64,000 bases of DNA, taken from IMG/VR virus record IMGVR_UViG_3300035034_000989, positions 39,983-103,982 of that record; one strand, written 5' to 3'. Under the pieces are notes generated by a model. It had not been told where the DNA came from, did not search any database, and saw only the letters and a program-made list of their open reading frames with translations. Source of the stretch: a virus. Both the position numbers and the translations under genes were made by a program. Below, in pieces: positions 35,656 through 44,448 of this stretch; position 1 is the first letter of the stretch, and each line of letters opens with the position of its first letter.

Positions 35656-36769
35656 ATCTCTCGAAGTATCCTTTGTATTCTGCCTTTGCTCGTTTGTGCC
35701 TGAAATCAGTAGGGTAGATCTCGTCGAACTCTCCTCGCAGATAATCGTAATCGTTAATTTTATTAAGCAGATTCACATGGTTCTTGTATGTCCTACCATG
35801 GTTGTTTCCGTGATGGGCACCTTCGATTGCATATGATCCAAACGCCTTGTAGAATCCTGTATTCATCCATGTTTCTAAACGGTGTGCGGTTTCGCTGTCT
35901 GCACGCTCTATAATCGATGACGATAGTTTGGTACATTCACGCACAGCACTTCTCCAAGTTTCAAATGCACTTGTGTTGAAGCGTGTAACATTGCTTATCT
36001 GTTTCATTGACTTGAGTCCTTCGCTGAACGATGTTGTGAAGTCTACACTCCAGAATTCACTAGCGCGTAACATTTTGGTCGGAAATAACTTTACCCCGCC
36101 GTATCCGTACTCTAATCCGTTAACCGGATTGATACTGCGCCATACGTGTGCAAAGCCTCTGTCACTTTCAGGTGGTACATAATCAAAATCGAAATCATCT
36201 TTGAGTTCTGCATCTGCATCCACAATGTACACCATGGAAGTATCTGTTATAGAGGAAGCCGCTTTGTGTGCGCTAAATATACCCTTGACACCATCGACGC
36301 GCTTGGCATTAGGAGCCTTGTCTAGCAGACGCTGGAAGTTACCATCGGCAAATGTTTCGCCGTAACTGAGGAACACCACATCGAACTGTAAGGCATGTTT
36401 CGTCGGATAGGAATGACTTTTAAAGTTTACCTTCCCTTTGTACATGGCTTCGTCTGTAAAGCTGTCAATGTCTGCCAGTACTCGTTCTCGATTAAACAAG
36501 CGTATGTTGGGGTCGTTGTTCCACGTATGCACAAATTCTTCTTCGCCATTTACAGGAGCATAATCGAAGTCAAAATTGGCTAACCTTTTGTTTGGATCAG
36601 TTATAACATAGAAGTATTTGGTTAGGGTCTTAGACAGTATTTCGGAAAGCTTTTCCCTGTCAATCTTTCGATCCGAAGTGCTAACAGGGAACGCTTTTGT
36701 TCTCGGAAATCTTTCTGTATAGTATTCTATTAAATCATGTTTCTGTGTGAGTAAAAAGATATCGTTCAT
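35639..36769 (-). CDS. Phage glycosyltransferase-like protein
   Basis: 376 aa from ATG 36769 (GAGAA upstream); a TTG at 36796 would overlap the subtilase. YIVDADAELKDDFDFDY near residue 180 has the DxD pattern of GT-A enzymes, and VHTW/AHVW plus GYGGVKLFP repeats mark a family I recall from marine phage genomes. Placed between the methyltransferase and subtilase genes. Confidence 0.62.
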   Translation of the reverse strand: MNDIFLLTQKHDLIEYYTERFPRTKAFPVSTSDRKIDREKLSEILSKTLTKYFYVITDPNKRLANFDFDYAPVNGEEEFVHTWNNDPNIRLFNRERVLADIDSFTDEAMYKGKVNFKSHSYPTKHALQFDVVFLSYGETFADGNFQRLLDKAPNAKRVDGVKGIFSAHKAASSITDTSMVYIVDADAELKDDFDFDYVPPESDRGFAHVWRSINPVNGLEYGYGGVKLFPTKMLRASEFWSVDFTTSFSEGLKSMKQISNVTRFNTSAFETWRSAVRECTKLSSSIIERADSETAHRLETWMNTGFYKAFGSYAIEGAHHGNNHGRTYKNHVNLLNKINDYDYLRGEFDEIYPTDFRHKRAKAEYKGYFERYVHRT

Positions 36770-36776
36770 GTTTTCT

Positions 36777-38045
36777 CTATTTAATGAATATCGCAACGCC
36801 GCCCTGGAATTCTAAGTAGTTAGTAGTTGAACTAACGCCGGCGTCGTTTACTTCGGTGAAATATTCCTTGTCGGTTGGCAACTTGCCATTGGAATCTAAA
36901 ATATCAATATAAAAGTTTCTGTTAAATTTATTTTCTGCGTCCTTGGCAGAAAGAATAAACTGATATTTACCAGGCTCAACAGCGGCGTCACTATCGATAA
37001 TAAGCTTCTTGCCTTCGATGCGTACAAATGCAGGAGTATGAGCATAATTTTCTGATTCAACTATGTCAAGTGCCACATTTAAGTTAACTTCGTGTACGCC
37101 TGTGCTAGACTGAACTTCTGCTAATTGTCCTCGATCGGCCCAGACTTCGCGATAGTGCTTGTTCTCTTGATATGCCAATCTATTATTGTGTGCATTGTAC
37201 TTGGTTTCATCGACAAAATAAACAATGTCCGATATTGCCGAACTGTATAGCTTTTCGATGACCTCCGCTGATGTAAGTGTAGCATCATTACTGATAATGT
37301 TCAAGCAGATTCCCGCAACAATTGCAGAGCTTGCCGAAGTACTAGGACCTGTTATTGTAGTTACGAATCCGTTTATGTCTGCCGTGGTGATCTCACCGCC
37401 TGGGGCAAATATACTCACAGCTTGTCCGTGATTGCTTGCCATGTGAGATTTGGTCCACGGATGATCTGCATCATACGCTCTATCGAAGTGGTCAGTTGCA
37501 CCAACTGTAACTGTAAAATCTAATCCTGCAGGAGAATAGCCTGCAACATCATTGCCCTTCTGGCCCGCGGCACAGACAACTACTAAATTGTTTTCATATA
37601 GTTCTTTTACTTTTGCATCAATGATAGGATCAAGCGCAACAATCCACGGTAACAGTACTACTTTGGTGACATCGCTAGTTTTTAAGTGATCATCGAGCAC
37701 TGCATTTAACGCTTCTATAACACGAGACTGATCGACATCATTTTTCTCTGTTATCATATCAACAATCTTAATGGTCGCTCCTGGTGATATTCCAAGTTCT
37801 ACTGAGTTAACAAGAGATGCAATGGCGGTGCCGTGGCCGTGCTTGTCTTCAAATGCGCCATCGTGACTGTGTAACTGTTCGAACACGGATCCCGTTAACA
37901 TCACATGATCTATATTTACACCGCTGTCAACTAGATAACAAATTGCATTTGTGCCAGTGAAAAGCGGATCGTATTTATTTCTAAGTGGCAAGTTCTTTGT
38001 CACTGTTCTGTACTGGTGCCAGTTTCTGGTAACAGCTTTTGTCAT
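36777..38045 (-). CDS. Subtilisin-like serine protease (S8)
   Basis: 422 aa without signal peptide. Catalytic triad seen: D40 (YLVDSG), H71 (HGHGTAIAS), Ser in GPSTSASSAIVAG near residue 242. The oxyanion-hole position is AAGQ instead of the usual AAGN. The C-terminal 120 residues form a beta-rich extension. Could mature a virion protein or a peptide product; the neighbouring PP-loop and carbamoyltransferase genes make a tailoring role conceivable. Confidence 0.88.
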   Translation of the reverse strand: MTKAVTRNWHQYRTVTKNLPLRNKYDPLFTGTNAICYLVDSGVNIDHVMLTGSVFEQLHSHDGAFEDKHGHGTAIASLVNSVELGISPGATIKIVDMITEKNDVDQSRVIEALNAVLDDHLKTSDVTKVVLLPWIVALDPIIDAKVKELYENNLVVVCAAGQKGNDVAGYSPAGLDFTVTVGATDHFDRAYDADHPWTKSHMASNHGQAVSIFAPGGEITTADINGFVTTITGPSTSASSAIVAGICLNIISNDATLTSAEVIEKLYSSAISDIVYFVDETKYNAHNNRLAYQENKHYREVWADRGQLAEVQSSTGVHEVNLNVALDIVESENYAHTPAFVRIEGKKLIIDSDAAVEPGKYQFILSAKDAENKFNRNFYIDILDSNGKLPTDKEYFTEVNDAGVSSTTNYLEFQGGVAIFIK

Positions 38046-38968
38046 GTTATTTCTCCAAACTTCTTTAAAAGCTTTTTAATTTCATCTGTGACTAATGTTT
38101 TCATGTCAGCCGCATTGGGTAGTTGAATTATTGTGTGCAAGGGTTTACGGTAAAGTTCGTCGAACTTTCGTCTGGTCCCTACTTCGTTGTATTTATCAGA
38201 GTAGTAAGTCTTAATGGTTTCGAAACCGGTCATTTTATCTTGCTTAGGTGAAGAATTGAATCCTGCTTCTCGATATATGCGGCATTTCCATGGATAGTTA
38301 TGCTTCTGGAAGTTAACTGACTGATCATTCCACGATTCATGTAGGTAACCTTGTTGGGCTAGCCGATATTGTATTTCAAGAAACTTAATTACTAACGAAT
38401 AACTGGCGCTGGCCATATTGGGTATGCCACCGATCTCTGCAGTTAGGTTGTCATAGCATAAGTGCCCGAGGGACGTTGGCACAAACGTAGGATTAGACTC
38501 CTCGCGTATTTTGACCAACGACATTGCATCGCCGCCAAAAACCACATTACTGCCTATGTCCTTTGCGATTTTTAAATGACATGCCAGCTGTGGGCTAGTT
38601 GTTCTGTACTGTGTTGCATACTCTATGTAATCACCGCTGTCGAAGAACTTCACGAAATCAAGATAATGCATTTCTATTTCCGACGAGTATGCAATTGCAT
38701 TGTGATAGTCAACATTGTTGTAGATTTTATTATTATGCGTCATTGCAATAAAATGCAAGCGGTGAGGTATATCAAACCGCTTGCATGTTTCTGCTACAAT
38801 CTCGGAGTCAATCCCGCCACTGTACATTATATTCACTTCACAGTTCAGGTCACTGAGTATACTTGCATACTCTTCTAGAATAGTAACGTCTCGGTGGACG
38901 GTGTCCTCTACTAGTTTAAGTATGTTGTTGTTCTGAATTAAGAAATCATTGATACGATAACTGTTCAT
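38042..38968 (-). CDS. PP-loop ATP pyrophosphatase (asparagine-synthetase-like)
   Basis: 308 aa. MYSGGIDSE near residue 51 is the SGGxDS PP-loop; VFGGDAMSLV near 142 matches the second AsnB motif. The N-terminal glutaminase domain of AsnB is absent, and there are no QueC zinc cysteines. It would adenylate a carboxylate or carbonyl for amidation. Overlaps subtilase and carbamoyltransferase genes (ATGA), so the three are coupled. Confidence 0.82.
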   Translation of the reverse strand: MNSYRINDFLIQNNNILKLVEDTVHRDVTILEEYASILSDLNCEVNIMYSGGIDSEIVAETCKRFDIPHRLHFIAMTHNNKIYNNVDYHNAIAYSSEIEMHYLDFVKFFDSGDYIEYATQYRTTSPQLACHLKIAKDIGSNVVFGGDAMSLVKIREESNPTFVPTSLGHLCYDNLTAEIGGIPNMASASYSLVIKFLEIQYRLAQQGYLHESWNDQSVNFQKHNYPWKCRIYREAGFNSSPKQDKMTGFETIKTYYSDKYNEVGTRRKFDELYRKPLHTIIQLPNAADMKTLVTDEIKKLLKKFGEIT

Positions 38969-40425
38969 GAAATGACTTTCACACCATACCTGGTTTCAAA
39001 CGCATCAGCATCAGCTCGAGTGTTAACCATAGGATGACCCTTGATGTTCAAGCTGGTGTTAAGCAACATTGGGCATCCTGTACGCTCATGCATTAATGTT
39101 AGCGCATGGTGCAACCCCGGGTGATCCGATTTATTAACTGTCTGCACTCTGCTGGTATAATCAGCGTGTACTATAGCAGGAAACTTATCAGGGTACCTAC
39201 ACGGAAAGGTGTATTGCATATAAGGACTGGACGTTATCCGGCCCATATCGAAGTAATCGTTTGCATGCTCTTCTAATACAACAGGAGCAAACGGGCGAAA
39301 CTCTTGACGCTTTTTGATTTGATTAACACGATCTTTGATGTCCGTGCCACGCGGATCAGCAAACAGCGACCTGTTACCAAACGCTCTGGGGCCGAATTCT
39401 GCGCGTCCTGACGCTACTCCTACAATGGAGTTGGTCAGTATCTCATCCACTAGTCTTTGAGATGGGTACTCTCCACTGATGTCAGATCCGATGTAGGGGC
39501 CAGTCCATTTAACTTGCCTGTTATTAACACTGAGACAAGCGCCAAGACTACTGCCAGCATCGCCAGGATTAGGCATAATCCAAGTATTGCGATAATAATC
39601 AGGGATGCAACGATTAGCAGAACAATTGAGAGAAACACCACCCATATACACAAGATTATCCGACGGATAGACTCGCTTACTGTGTTGAAAAACTTCATGT
39701 AACTTCCTTTCTAATGTAACCTGTGCCGAAGCGGCAATATCGTATTCGTTGGCGCCTGGTAAATAATTCAGGCATCCCCGATGCAGGTTAACTTTTGTTT
39801 TTGCGAGCTTTCTTGTATAAAAGAAATCTTGCTCCATTTGGTCAGCATAGATAGGGTTACCATATGCCGCCATGCCCATAAGTATATACTCATCTTCGTT
39901 AGGTTTCAACCCCACTCGCTGAGTCATTGCAGTGTAAAACAAACCGAGGCTGTTAGGATAACGCTGTGTGAACAACTTAGTTAACTTGCCGTTATTGTAC
40001 TTCCACATGGTAAGACAATCCCATTCGCCTATCGCATCTGCAACAATAACACATGCATCGTCGTATCCGGATGTAAATGCTCCCGCCGCCGCATGAGACT
40101 CATGATGAGAAATACAACGTATCGGCACATCGTGGTAGCCAAACGCATCGCGTATTTTAGTTTCCACATGATCTTTTGCGAATGCTTTATCGTACTGCCC
40201 GCTATACACTTGTCTTACGCGCTTTAATAACGGCTTCTCGTAGAATGCAATGATATCCGGCTTGCCAAAGCTGTTGACTTCCTCTATCAGTCCTGGTGCA
40301 AGGTTCTTGTCGTTTTTGATTCTGGAGTACCTTTCCGAATGAGCGCCGAACATGATACAACCGTTATGTACAACTGATACAGAGGCGTCGTGTGAGAATG
40401 CCGACACACCAACAATATTAGTCAT
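38965..40425 (-). CDS. NodU/CmcH-type carbamoyltransferase
   Basis: 486 aa. N-terminal ASKHA-like domain starts VGVSAFSHDASVSVV, with HHESHAAAGAF near 105 (metal/ATP site) and GMAAYG near 182. C-terminal YrdC-like part has EFGPRAFGNRSLFADPR and LNTSLNIKG. Such enzymes make carbamoyl-adenylate and move the carbamoyl group to a hydroxyl on sugars or antibiotics. In phages the acceptor could be a surface glycan or modified base. Confidence 0.9.
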   Translation of the reverse strand: MTNIVGVSAFSHDASVSVVHNGCIMFGAHSERYSRIKNDKNLAPGLIEEVNSFGKPDIIAFYEKPLLKRVRQVYSGQYDKAFAKDHVETKIRDAFGYHDVPIRCISHHESHAAAGAFTSGYDDACVIVADAIGEWDCLTMWKYNNGKLTKLFTQRYPNSLGLFYTAMTQRVGLKPNEDEYILMGMAAYGNPIYADQMEQDFFYTRKLAKTKVNLHRGCLNYLPGANEYDIAASAQVTLERKLHEVFQHSKRVYPSDNLVYMGGVSLNCSANRCIPDYYRNTWIMPNPGDAGSSLGACLSVNNRQVKWTGPYIGSDISGEYPSQRLVDEILTNSIVGVASGRAEFGPRAFGNRSLFADPRGTDIKDRVNQIKKRQEFRPFAPVVLEEHANDYFDMGRITSSPYMQYTFPCRYPDKFPAIVHADYTSRVQTVNKSDHPGLHHALTLMHERTGCPMLLNTSLNIKGHPMVNTRADADAFETRYGVKVIS

Positions 40426-40549
40426 AGTTGTATGGATCTCTCTTTTTTGCTTCTGCTATTTTCTTTTTAAAGTTTCTTTTCTTTTTCCACGTCTTGTACT
40501 TGGAAATAATCCATTCGATTACTTGCAATGTTTTAAACCACTCTAACAT
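40418..40549 (-). CDS. Small basic protein (43 aa), first gene of the late minus operon
   Basis: Starts MLEWFKTLQV and ends KKRDPYNYD. Lys/Arg-rich amphipathic helix. Overlaps the carbamoyltransferase ATG (ATGA). Proteins with the same ...KKRDPFIY-like ending are, from memory, common in marine T4-like phages, so it is probably real. Confidence 0.75.
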   Translation of the reverse strand: MLEWFKTLQVIEWIISKYKTWKKKRNFKKKIAEAKKRDPYNYD

Positions 40550-40582
40550 AGTCGGTGTCCTTAAATTAGTTAAATACATAGT

Positions 40583-40590
40583 TATTTATA
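40583..40590 (-). promoter_or_regulatory. Exact T4 late promoter (TATAAATA), minus strand
   Basis: TATAAATA on the minus strand, 34 nt before the 43-aa ORF. It would drive the block 34565-40549. Confidence 0.75.
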
Positions 40591-40608
40591 TACTATAGGA
40601 AAAATATA

Positions 40609-41748
40609 ATGCTTAAACAGACACAGACTATTGTACCCAACATACCAAACACTGTCATTAGCATATCAAACGATTATTGCAGTCAGGGTGATTTGCTTGC
40701 TGTGCGAGCGCACAATAAAGTTACCAAACAAGATATGCTGTTGATATACACTAGGCTCAATGGAGAGTTTGAAATTACCGATTGCTATGCACCGGATTGG
40801 TGGACAAGTAACTGGCAGGTGGCCATACGAGGAATCAACGACAGCATATATTTTGTTGCTATAGATACTGTTCTGGGCATAGGGCATGTGGTGCGTTACA
40901 GATACCGCAAATTCGAAACGGTATTTACAGTTGACGATTGTGAATGTACGCTGGGCATGAATGACAAGTCTATTGCAATTAGTCAAGACGAGCAGTACAT
41001 TGCAGTGACCAACTTTCGTGTTCGACATAACAAAGAAGAAAGTACATTGCTATACTCTGCAGAGATAATACTGCACGACTGCAACACAAAACTCAGTACC
41101 TTGATGTCAACTGCTGACTCATCGGAATACAATCGCATATGGAGTTTTAGGAGTTTAGCAATTGCAAACAATCAGGTGATCGCCGGCTCACCTGATTTAA
41201 CATTCACTACAGAAACAACAGATACCATGCACAGAGAATACAACGGCAATGGTTCCAGGATCGATGTGTTCGACTTCGACGGCAATCATCTAACAAAAAT
41301 TACAGCACGCGATGCCTCCCCCGGAAATTTCTTTGGTACAGAACTGGAAGTATCGGGAGACGGACATACACTAATAGTCATGGCACCTGCACAAGATCAG
41401 AAGATAGGGTGCGCCTATCAATACAAGTTCATGGACAGTTCATGGGTACAAGCAGGAAAGTACTCTCCACGGGATATTGCTATACATACCGATATTAAAT
41501 ATTCTTTGTACGGTTGCTGTGTTAATCAAGATGGAAGTAAGTTTATGTTGTCTGATGGTCTATTCGGTGCATTATACGTGTACAATAACGATGAGCTTGT
41601 GCATACACATCACAAGAAAGGTAGCAAGGATTGGTTTGGGTTTGATATAAAAACAAACGACTCGTTTACACAAGTTGCTGTCATTGAAAGAGATACACCT
41701 CATGAAAATAATTCACTAGGAGCAGTGTACCTGTTTGAAATTAGTTAA
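40609..41748 (+). CDS. Beta-propeller-like protein (FG-GAP type), possible adhesin
   Basis: 379 aa, no signal peptide, repeated blade-like segments with Asp/Gly turns: FGTELEVSGDGHTLIVMAP and FGFDIKTNDSFTQVAVIE are two copies of the same element. This pattern is seen in FG-GAP or integrin-type propellers. Host recognition or a virion decoration is plausible. Convergent with the transglutaminase gene (8-nt overlap). Confidence 0.65.
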   Translation: MLKQTQTIVPNIPNTVISISNDYCSQGDLLAVRAHNKVTKQDMLLIYTRLNGEFEITDCYAPDWWTSNWQVAIRGINDSIYFVAIDTVLGIGHVVRYRYRKFETVFTVDDCECTLGMNDKSIAISQDEQYIAVTNFRVRHNKEESTLLYSAEIILHDCNTKLSTLMSTADSSEYNRIWSFRSLAIANNQVIAGSPDLTFTTETTDTMHREYNGNGSRIDVFDFDGNHLTKITARDASPGNFFGTELEVSGDGHTLIVMAPAQDQKIGCAYQYKFMDSSWVQAGKYSPRDIAIHTDIKYSLYGCCVNQDGSKFMLSDGLFGALYVYNNDELVHTHHKKGSKDWFGFDIKTNDSFTQVAVIERDTPHENNSLGAVYLFEIS

Positions 41749-42127
41749 CACCAGTCCACGGATCACCTGGGTTGTATCCTGATATGCCTAGCCACTTGTA
41801 ACCTTTTTTGGTTAGCGTGTCTTTTGTTTCTAGTTTCGTACTGCGGTTATCAAGCACATATCCTTCTACTTCTAATACCAAGTGCCCTTCGCCATCTTCT
41901 GTGTTGCAGGCTAGTAAGCGTGAGTTGTTGATTCCTGCTTTGCGTACTAACTGTCTGCACATCATTGCAAAGTCATCGCAGTCACCTTTAAATACCATGC
42001 GTTCTCTGAACTCAGGCGGCATCGACCATTTTTCTTCTTGGCCGTACTGCTTCTTGTCTGTTACGTATCTAAACGATTCGAACACCTTTTCATGAACACT
42101 TTCGAGAGTTTCTACCAACTTACTCAT
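41741..42127 (-). CDS. Transglutaminase-like cysteine peptidase (BTLCP)
   Basis: 128 aa. Catalytic Cys in FKGDCDDFAMMCR, His in EGHLVLEV, Asp in YVLDNR: the Cys-His-Asp order of the bacterial transglutaminase-like (DUF920) family. No signal peptide. May cleave peptide or crosslink; cell wall or virion processing are options. Confidence 0.85.
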   Translation of the reverse strand: MSKLVETLESVHEKVFESFRYVTDKKQYGQEEKWSMPPEFRERMVFKGDCDDFAMMCRQLVRKAGINNSRLLACNTEDGEGHLVLEVEGYVLDNRSTKLETKDTLTKKGYKWLGISGYNPGDPWTGVN

Positions 42128-42521
42128 CTAATATCTCCTTGTCTAATTTGATGTATACGCTTTCTTTAAATTTTTGGTATCCGCTAACAATTAGATGTTG
42201 AGCTAAATCAACTGGGTCACTGCCGTTTATACTGACATAGATCACAGCAACATACCGATACTTGCCACGTCGAACACTTTTTATTGTTACATATTTATTT
42301 TCTATTAGGTCACGTACCAGAGCCGTGGCGGCTTCACCGTGCTCGCGTTCGCTTTTGTACTTGGGTCTCCAAGTCTCAGGTGCATCAAAGTCAACAGTGT
42401 CAGCAGTAAGTCGGAAACGTATGTCCTGGCTTATATCAAATCCTAAGTCAACATTTATATCAAATGTGTCTGCATCTACTACTCGAGTTACTGTGCCTGC
42501 AAAAATCCAAGATCTATCCAT
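42120..42521 (-). CDS. Staphylococcal-nuclease-like (thermonuclease) protein
   Basis: 133 aa. RVVDADTFDINVDLGF, then RLTADTVDFDAPE, then EHGEAA match the SNase Ca/active-site motifs (Asp, Asp, Glu). RGKYRYVAVIYV supplies the second catalytic Arg region. No signal peptide. Overlaps both neighbours. Confidence 0.87.
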   Translation of the reverse strand: MDRSWIFAGTVTRVVDADTFDINVDLGFDISQDIRFRLTADTVDFDAPETWRPKYKSEREHGEAATALVRDLIENKYVTIKSVRRGKYRYVAVIYVSINGSDPVDLAQHLIVSGYQKFKESVYIKLDKEILDE

Positions 42522-42712
42522 TAGCAGTCAGCAACCTTCTGGTCGGTAGGATGGGCTTTGTTGTGTTCTAATACTTCAAGTTTGAGTTCTTCGCATCCTA
42601 CTACCAGAACGCGCTTGTTGGTGGGAGTAAATTGAGATGGCTTGGCATCGGAAGTGTTAGAACAACCGGAAACGAGCAGTAGTGAAAATAAAGCAAAAAA
42701 TGTGGTTTTCAT
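42521..42712 (-). CDS. Small lipoprotein
   Basis: 63 aa. Lys at 2, hydrophobic h-region, lipobox LVSGC at 14-18. Two further cysteines. Start of a three-gene late operon with thermonuclease and transglutaminase-like genes. Possible superinfection or envelope role, as for other phage lipoproteins. Confidence 0.78.
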   Translation of the reverse strand: MKTTFFALFSLLLVSGCSNTSDAKPSQFTPTNKRVLVVGCEELKLEVLEHNKAHPTDQKVADC

Positions 42713-42729
42713 AAACTTCCTTTTTGCTT

Positions 42730-42737
42730 TATTTATC
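42730..42737 (-). promoter_or_regulatory. T4-like late promoter (GATAAATA), minus strand
   Basis: GATAAATA on the minus strand, 18 nt before the lipoprotein ATG. Confidence 0.6.
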
Positions 42738-42745
42738 GCATGTTG

Positions 42746-43027
42746 TTAGCGTCTTACTTTTCTTACCAGTGCTTCAACCTTGCCCCATAGAGTAGGATCA
42801 ATGGTGTCTTTGTCAATGTCAATGCCGTACAAAGGATGTCCATTAACTTTGATTGTGTCTGGAAAGATTAACGATATGCACTCGTCTTTTAGGTTGCCTT
42901 CGACTTGTATCGTGCCGTGTTCAATAAAAGAAGAAAACATGGTCCACTGTTCAAATATCTGATCGCGTACATGATCTTCTTCTTCGTAATCTTCTGCTAT
43001 AAACATCTTAAACATATCTACTGACAT
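42746..43027 (-). CDS. Small acidic unknown protein
   Basis: 93 aa, strongly acidic first third. CGAGGAACAACC precedes its ATG. No motif. Confidence 0.62.
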   Translation of the reverse strand: MSVDMFKMFIAEDYEEEDHVRDQIFEQWTMFSSFIEHGTIQVEGNLKDECISLIFPDTIKVNGHPLYGIDIDKDTIDPTLWGKVEALVRKVRR

Positions 43028-43081
43028 GGTTGTTCCTCGTTAGTTGCTAGAGTTATAAGATAGCATCTTGTGTACCAAATG

Positions 43082-43456
43082 TCAACGAGTTGCTCGTATT
43101 AATAAGCGTGCCTCGGGATACGAGTAGCGAATGGATAACGCATCGATTACATGAGCTAGGTGTTCTTCGCTGTAACCTAATGTGTATGTAAATCTACCGG
43201 AATCGAATTGTTTTGGCAGACCAAGGCAAAACGGCAGATCAAATATAACAGTTACGTGCCCGTGTAAAAGCGGGTGCCCTGGTGGCTTAGTAACCATTGG
43301 TTTGATGTACGGTTTTATTAATGGGAAGTTTAGCACAAATAACCAGAATTCAAACTGCTCATTGTCTTTAAACTGTAGTATGTCACCGGCGAGATAAAGT
43401 AGAGATAGGTCCTCTGTGGTCATACGTTTGTTTATCATCTTGCGTGGGTCGATCAT
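43082..43456 (-). CDS. Unknown protein related to the membrane pair
   Basis: 124 aa; ATG 43456 has AAGGA upstream, unlike the longer frame. Begins IDPRKMINKRM, like INPSKMIDKD at the start of the gene at 44449, and its C-terminus GYSEEHLAHVIDA parallels SHSPIEIAKSFG there. It lacks the membrane helices, so it may be a soluble relative. Confidence 0.62.
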   Translation of the reverse strand: MIDPRKMINKRMTTEDLSLLYLAGDILQFKDNEQFEFWLFVLNFPLIKPYIKPMVTKPPGHPLLHGHVTVIFDLPFCLGLPKQFDSGRFTYTLGYSEEHLAHVIDALSIRYSYPEARLLIRATR

Positions 43457-43605
43457 GATTTTTTCCTTACGGTGTAGACGAGCATTATAACACACCTCAA
43501 GCAATAATTCAAATTTACTTGACCAGAACAGTAATTCTTGTTTAGGATCACGGTCTAGGTTTTGTGTGCGCTTTATGTATATGCGTGTGCGACTTGATAT
43601 ATGTC

Positions 43606-43634
43606 TTGCAATCTTGGTGCATCTATCGTATACT
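43606..43634 (+). promoter_or_regulatory. Sigma70-type promoter
   Basis: TTGCAA, 17 nt, TATACT; ATG 43667 follows at 33 nt. Confidence 0.7.
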
Positions 43635-43666
43635 GCTAACCATTAAACCAATAACAAGATATAGAT

Positions 43667-44419
43667 ATGCTTAGTTTTTCAAAGGAATACAGTGCGATAT
43701 TTAAACGTACATTTGGATTCACAATTGCTAACATATTGTTCGTAAACTCAATTGTGCTTGCTGTTCGCTTGATATATGCAACAGTATCCTTAATAGCTGG
43801 TGGTGACTTCGTGTTTTATGTTGGCGCTACTATACTACCCCAGTTCGTTTTATTTGCAATTTCAATAGGAATACTTGGCACGGTACTGCACACTGCATTC
43901 CTATCAGAATCACTGCTAGGAGAGATCATTACAGACTGGATACGGCTAAAGGCAACGTGGCGAATGGGCGACCGCAAGAAGCTGGCCTTGCTTTTTCTTA
44001 ACTCGTACATTGTGCTGTACCACTTAATTTTTCCTGTTGTTATATACGCACTTATACGATACCGAAATGTGAAAACAATTGCTCTTAATCCTGACAAATT
44101 CGGATATCAGTTCAATCGAAGAATCACACCTGGCATGATCACATTCGACATGGTACTCGAAAACGAGAAGCCTGGGCGTATAAGCAGAACAGACTGCCAA
44201 GAACACACGATCAGAATAGGAGATCGACTTTACATTCGAAACGAGCAATCTGCGTTTTACTTACAGCTATCCTATTCGCCGATGGATCTGTTACATGCGT
44301 TTGGACAGGACCGAGATCAAATGATTTATTTCCTGGCAGAAACAATAACAGATGATCACGCAGGGTTGGACGAGGCATGGGCAACTCCTATTTTAAAATC
44401 ATCGTTTGTTATAGTGTAG
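43667..44419 (+). CDS. Membrane protein, paralogue 1
   Basis: 250 aa, about four transmembrane segments in the first 130 residues (FTIANILFVNSIVLAV; VFYVGATILPQFVLFAI; ALLFLNSYIVLYHLIFPVVI). Then IRYRNVKTIALNPDKF and a soluble tail with a LSYSPMDLLHAFG motif. The downstream protein has IRYRKV, LNADRF and SHSPIEIAKSFG in the same order. Confidence 0.7.
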   Translation: MLSFSKEYSAIFKRTFGFTIANILFVNSIVLAVRLIYATVSLIAGGDFVFYVGATILPQFVLFAISIGILGTVLHTAFLSESLLGEIITDWIRLKATWRMGDRKKLALLFLNSYIVLYHLIFPVVIYALIRYRNVKTIALNPDKFGYQFNRRITPGMITFDMVLENEKPGRISRTDCQEHTIRIGDRLYIRNEQSAFYLQLSYSPMDLLHAFGQDRDQMIYFLAETITDDHAGLDEAWATPILKSSFVIV

Positions 44420-44448
44420 ACAAGCAAAACATCGAACTGGAAACAATC

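Noticed and set aside
38042-38968. PP-loop protein as QueC
   Set aside because: Lacks the four QueC zinc cysteines and keeps the AsnB-like GGDA motif.
39457-39702. Plus- and minus-strand frames inside the carbamoyltransferase gene
   Set aside because: They overlap conserved carbamoyltransferase sequence; the minus-strand one looks hydrophobic only by frame shift.
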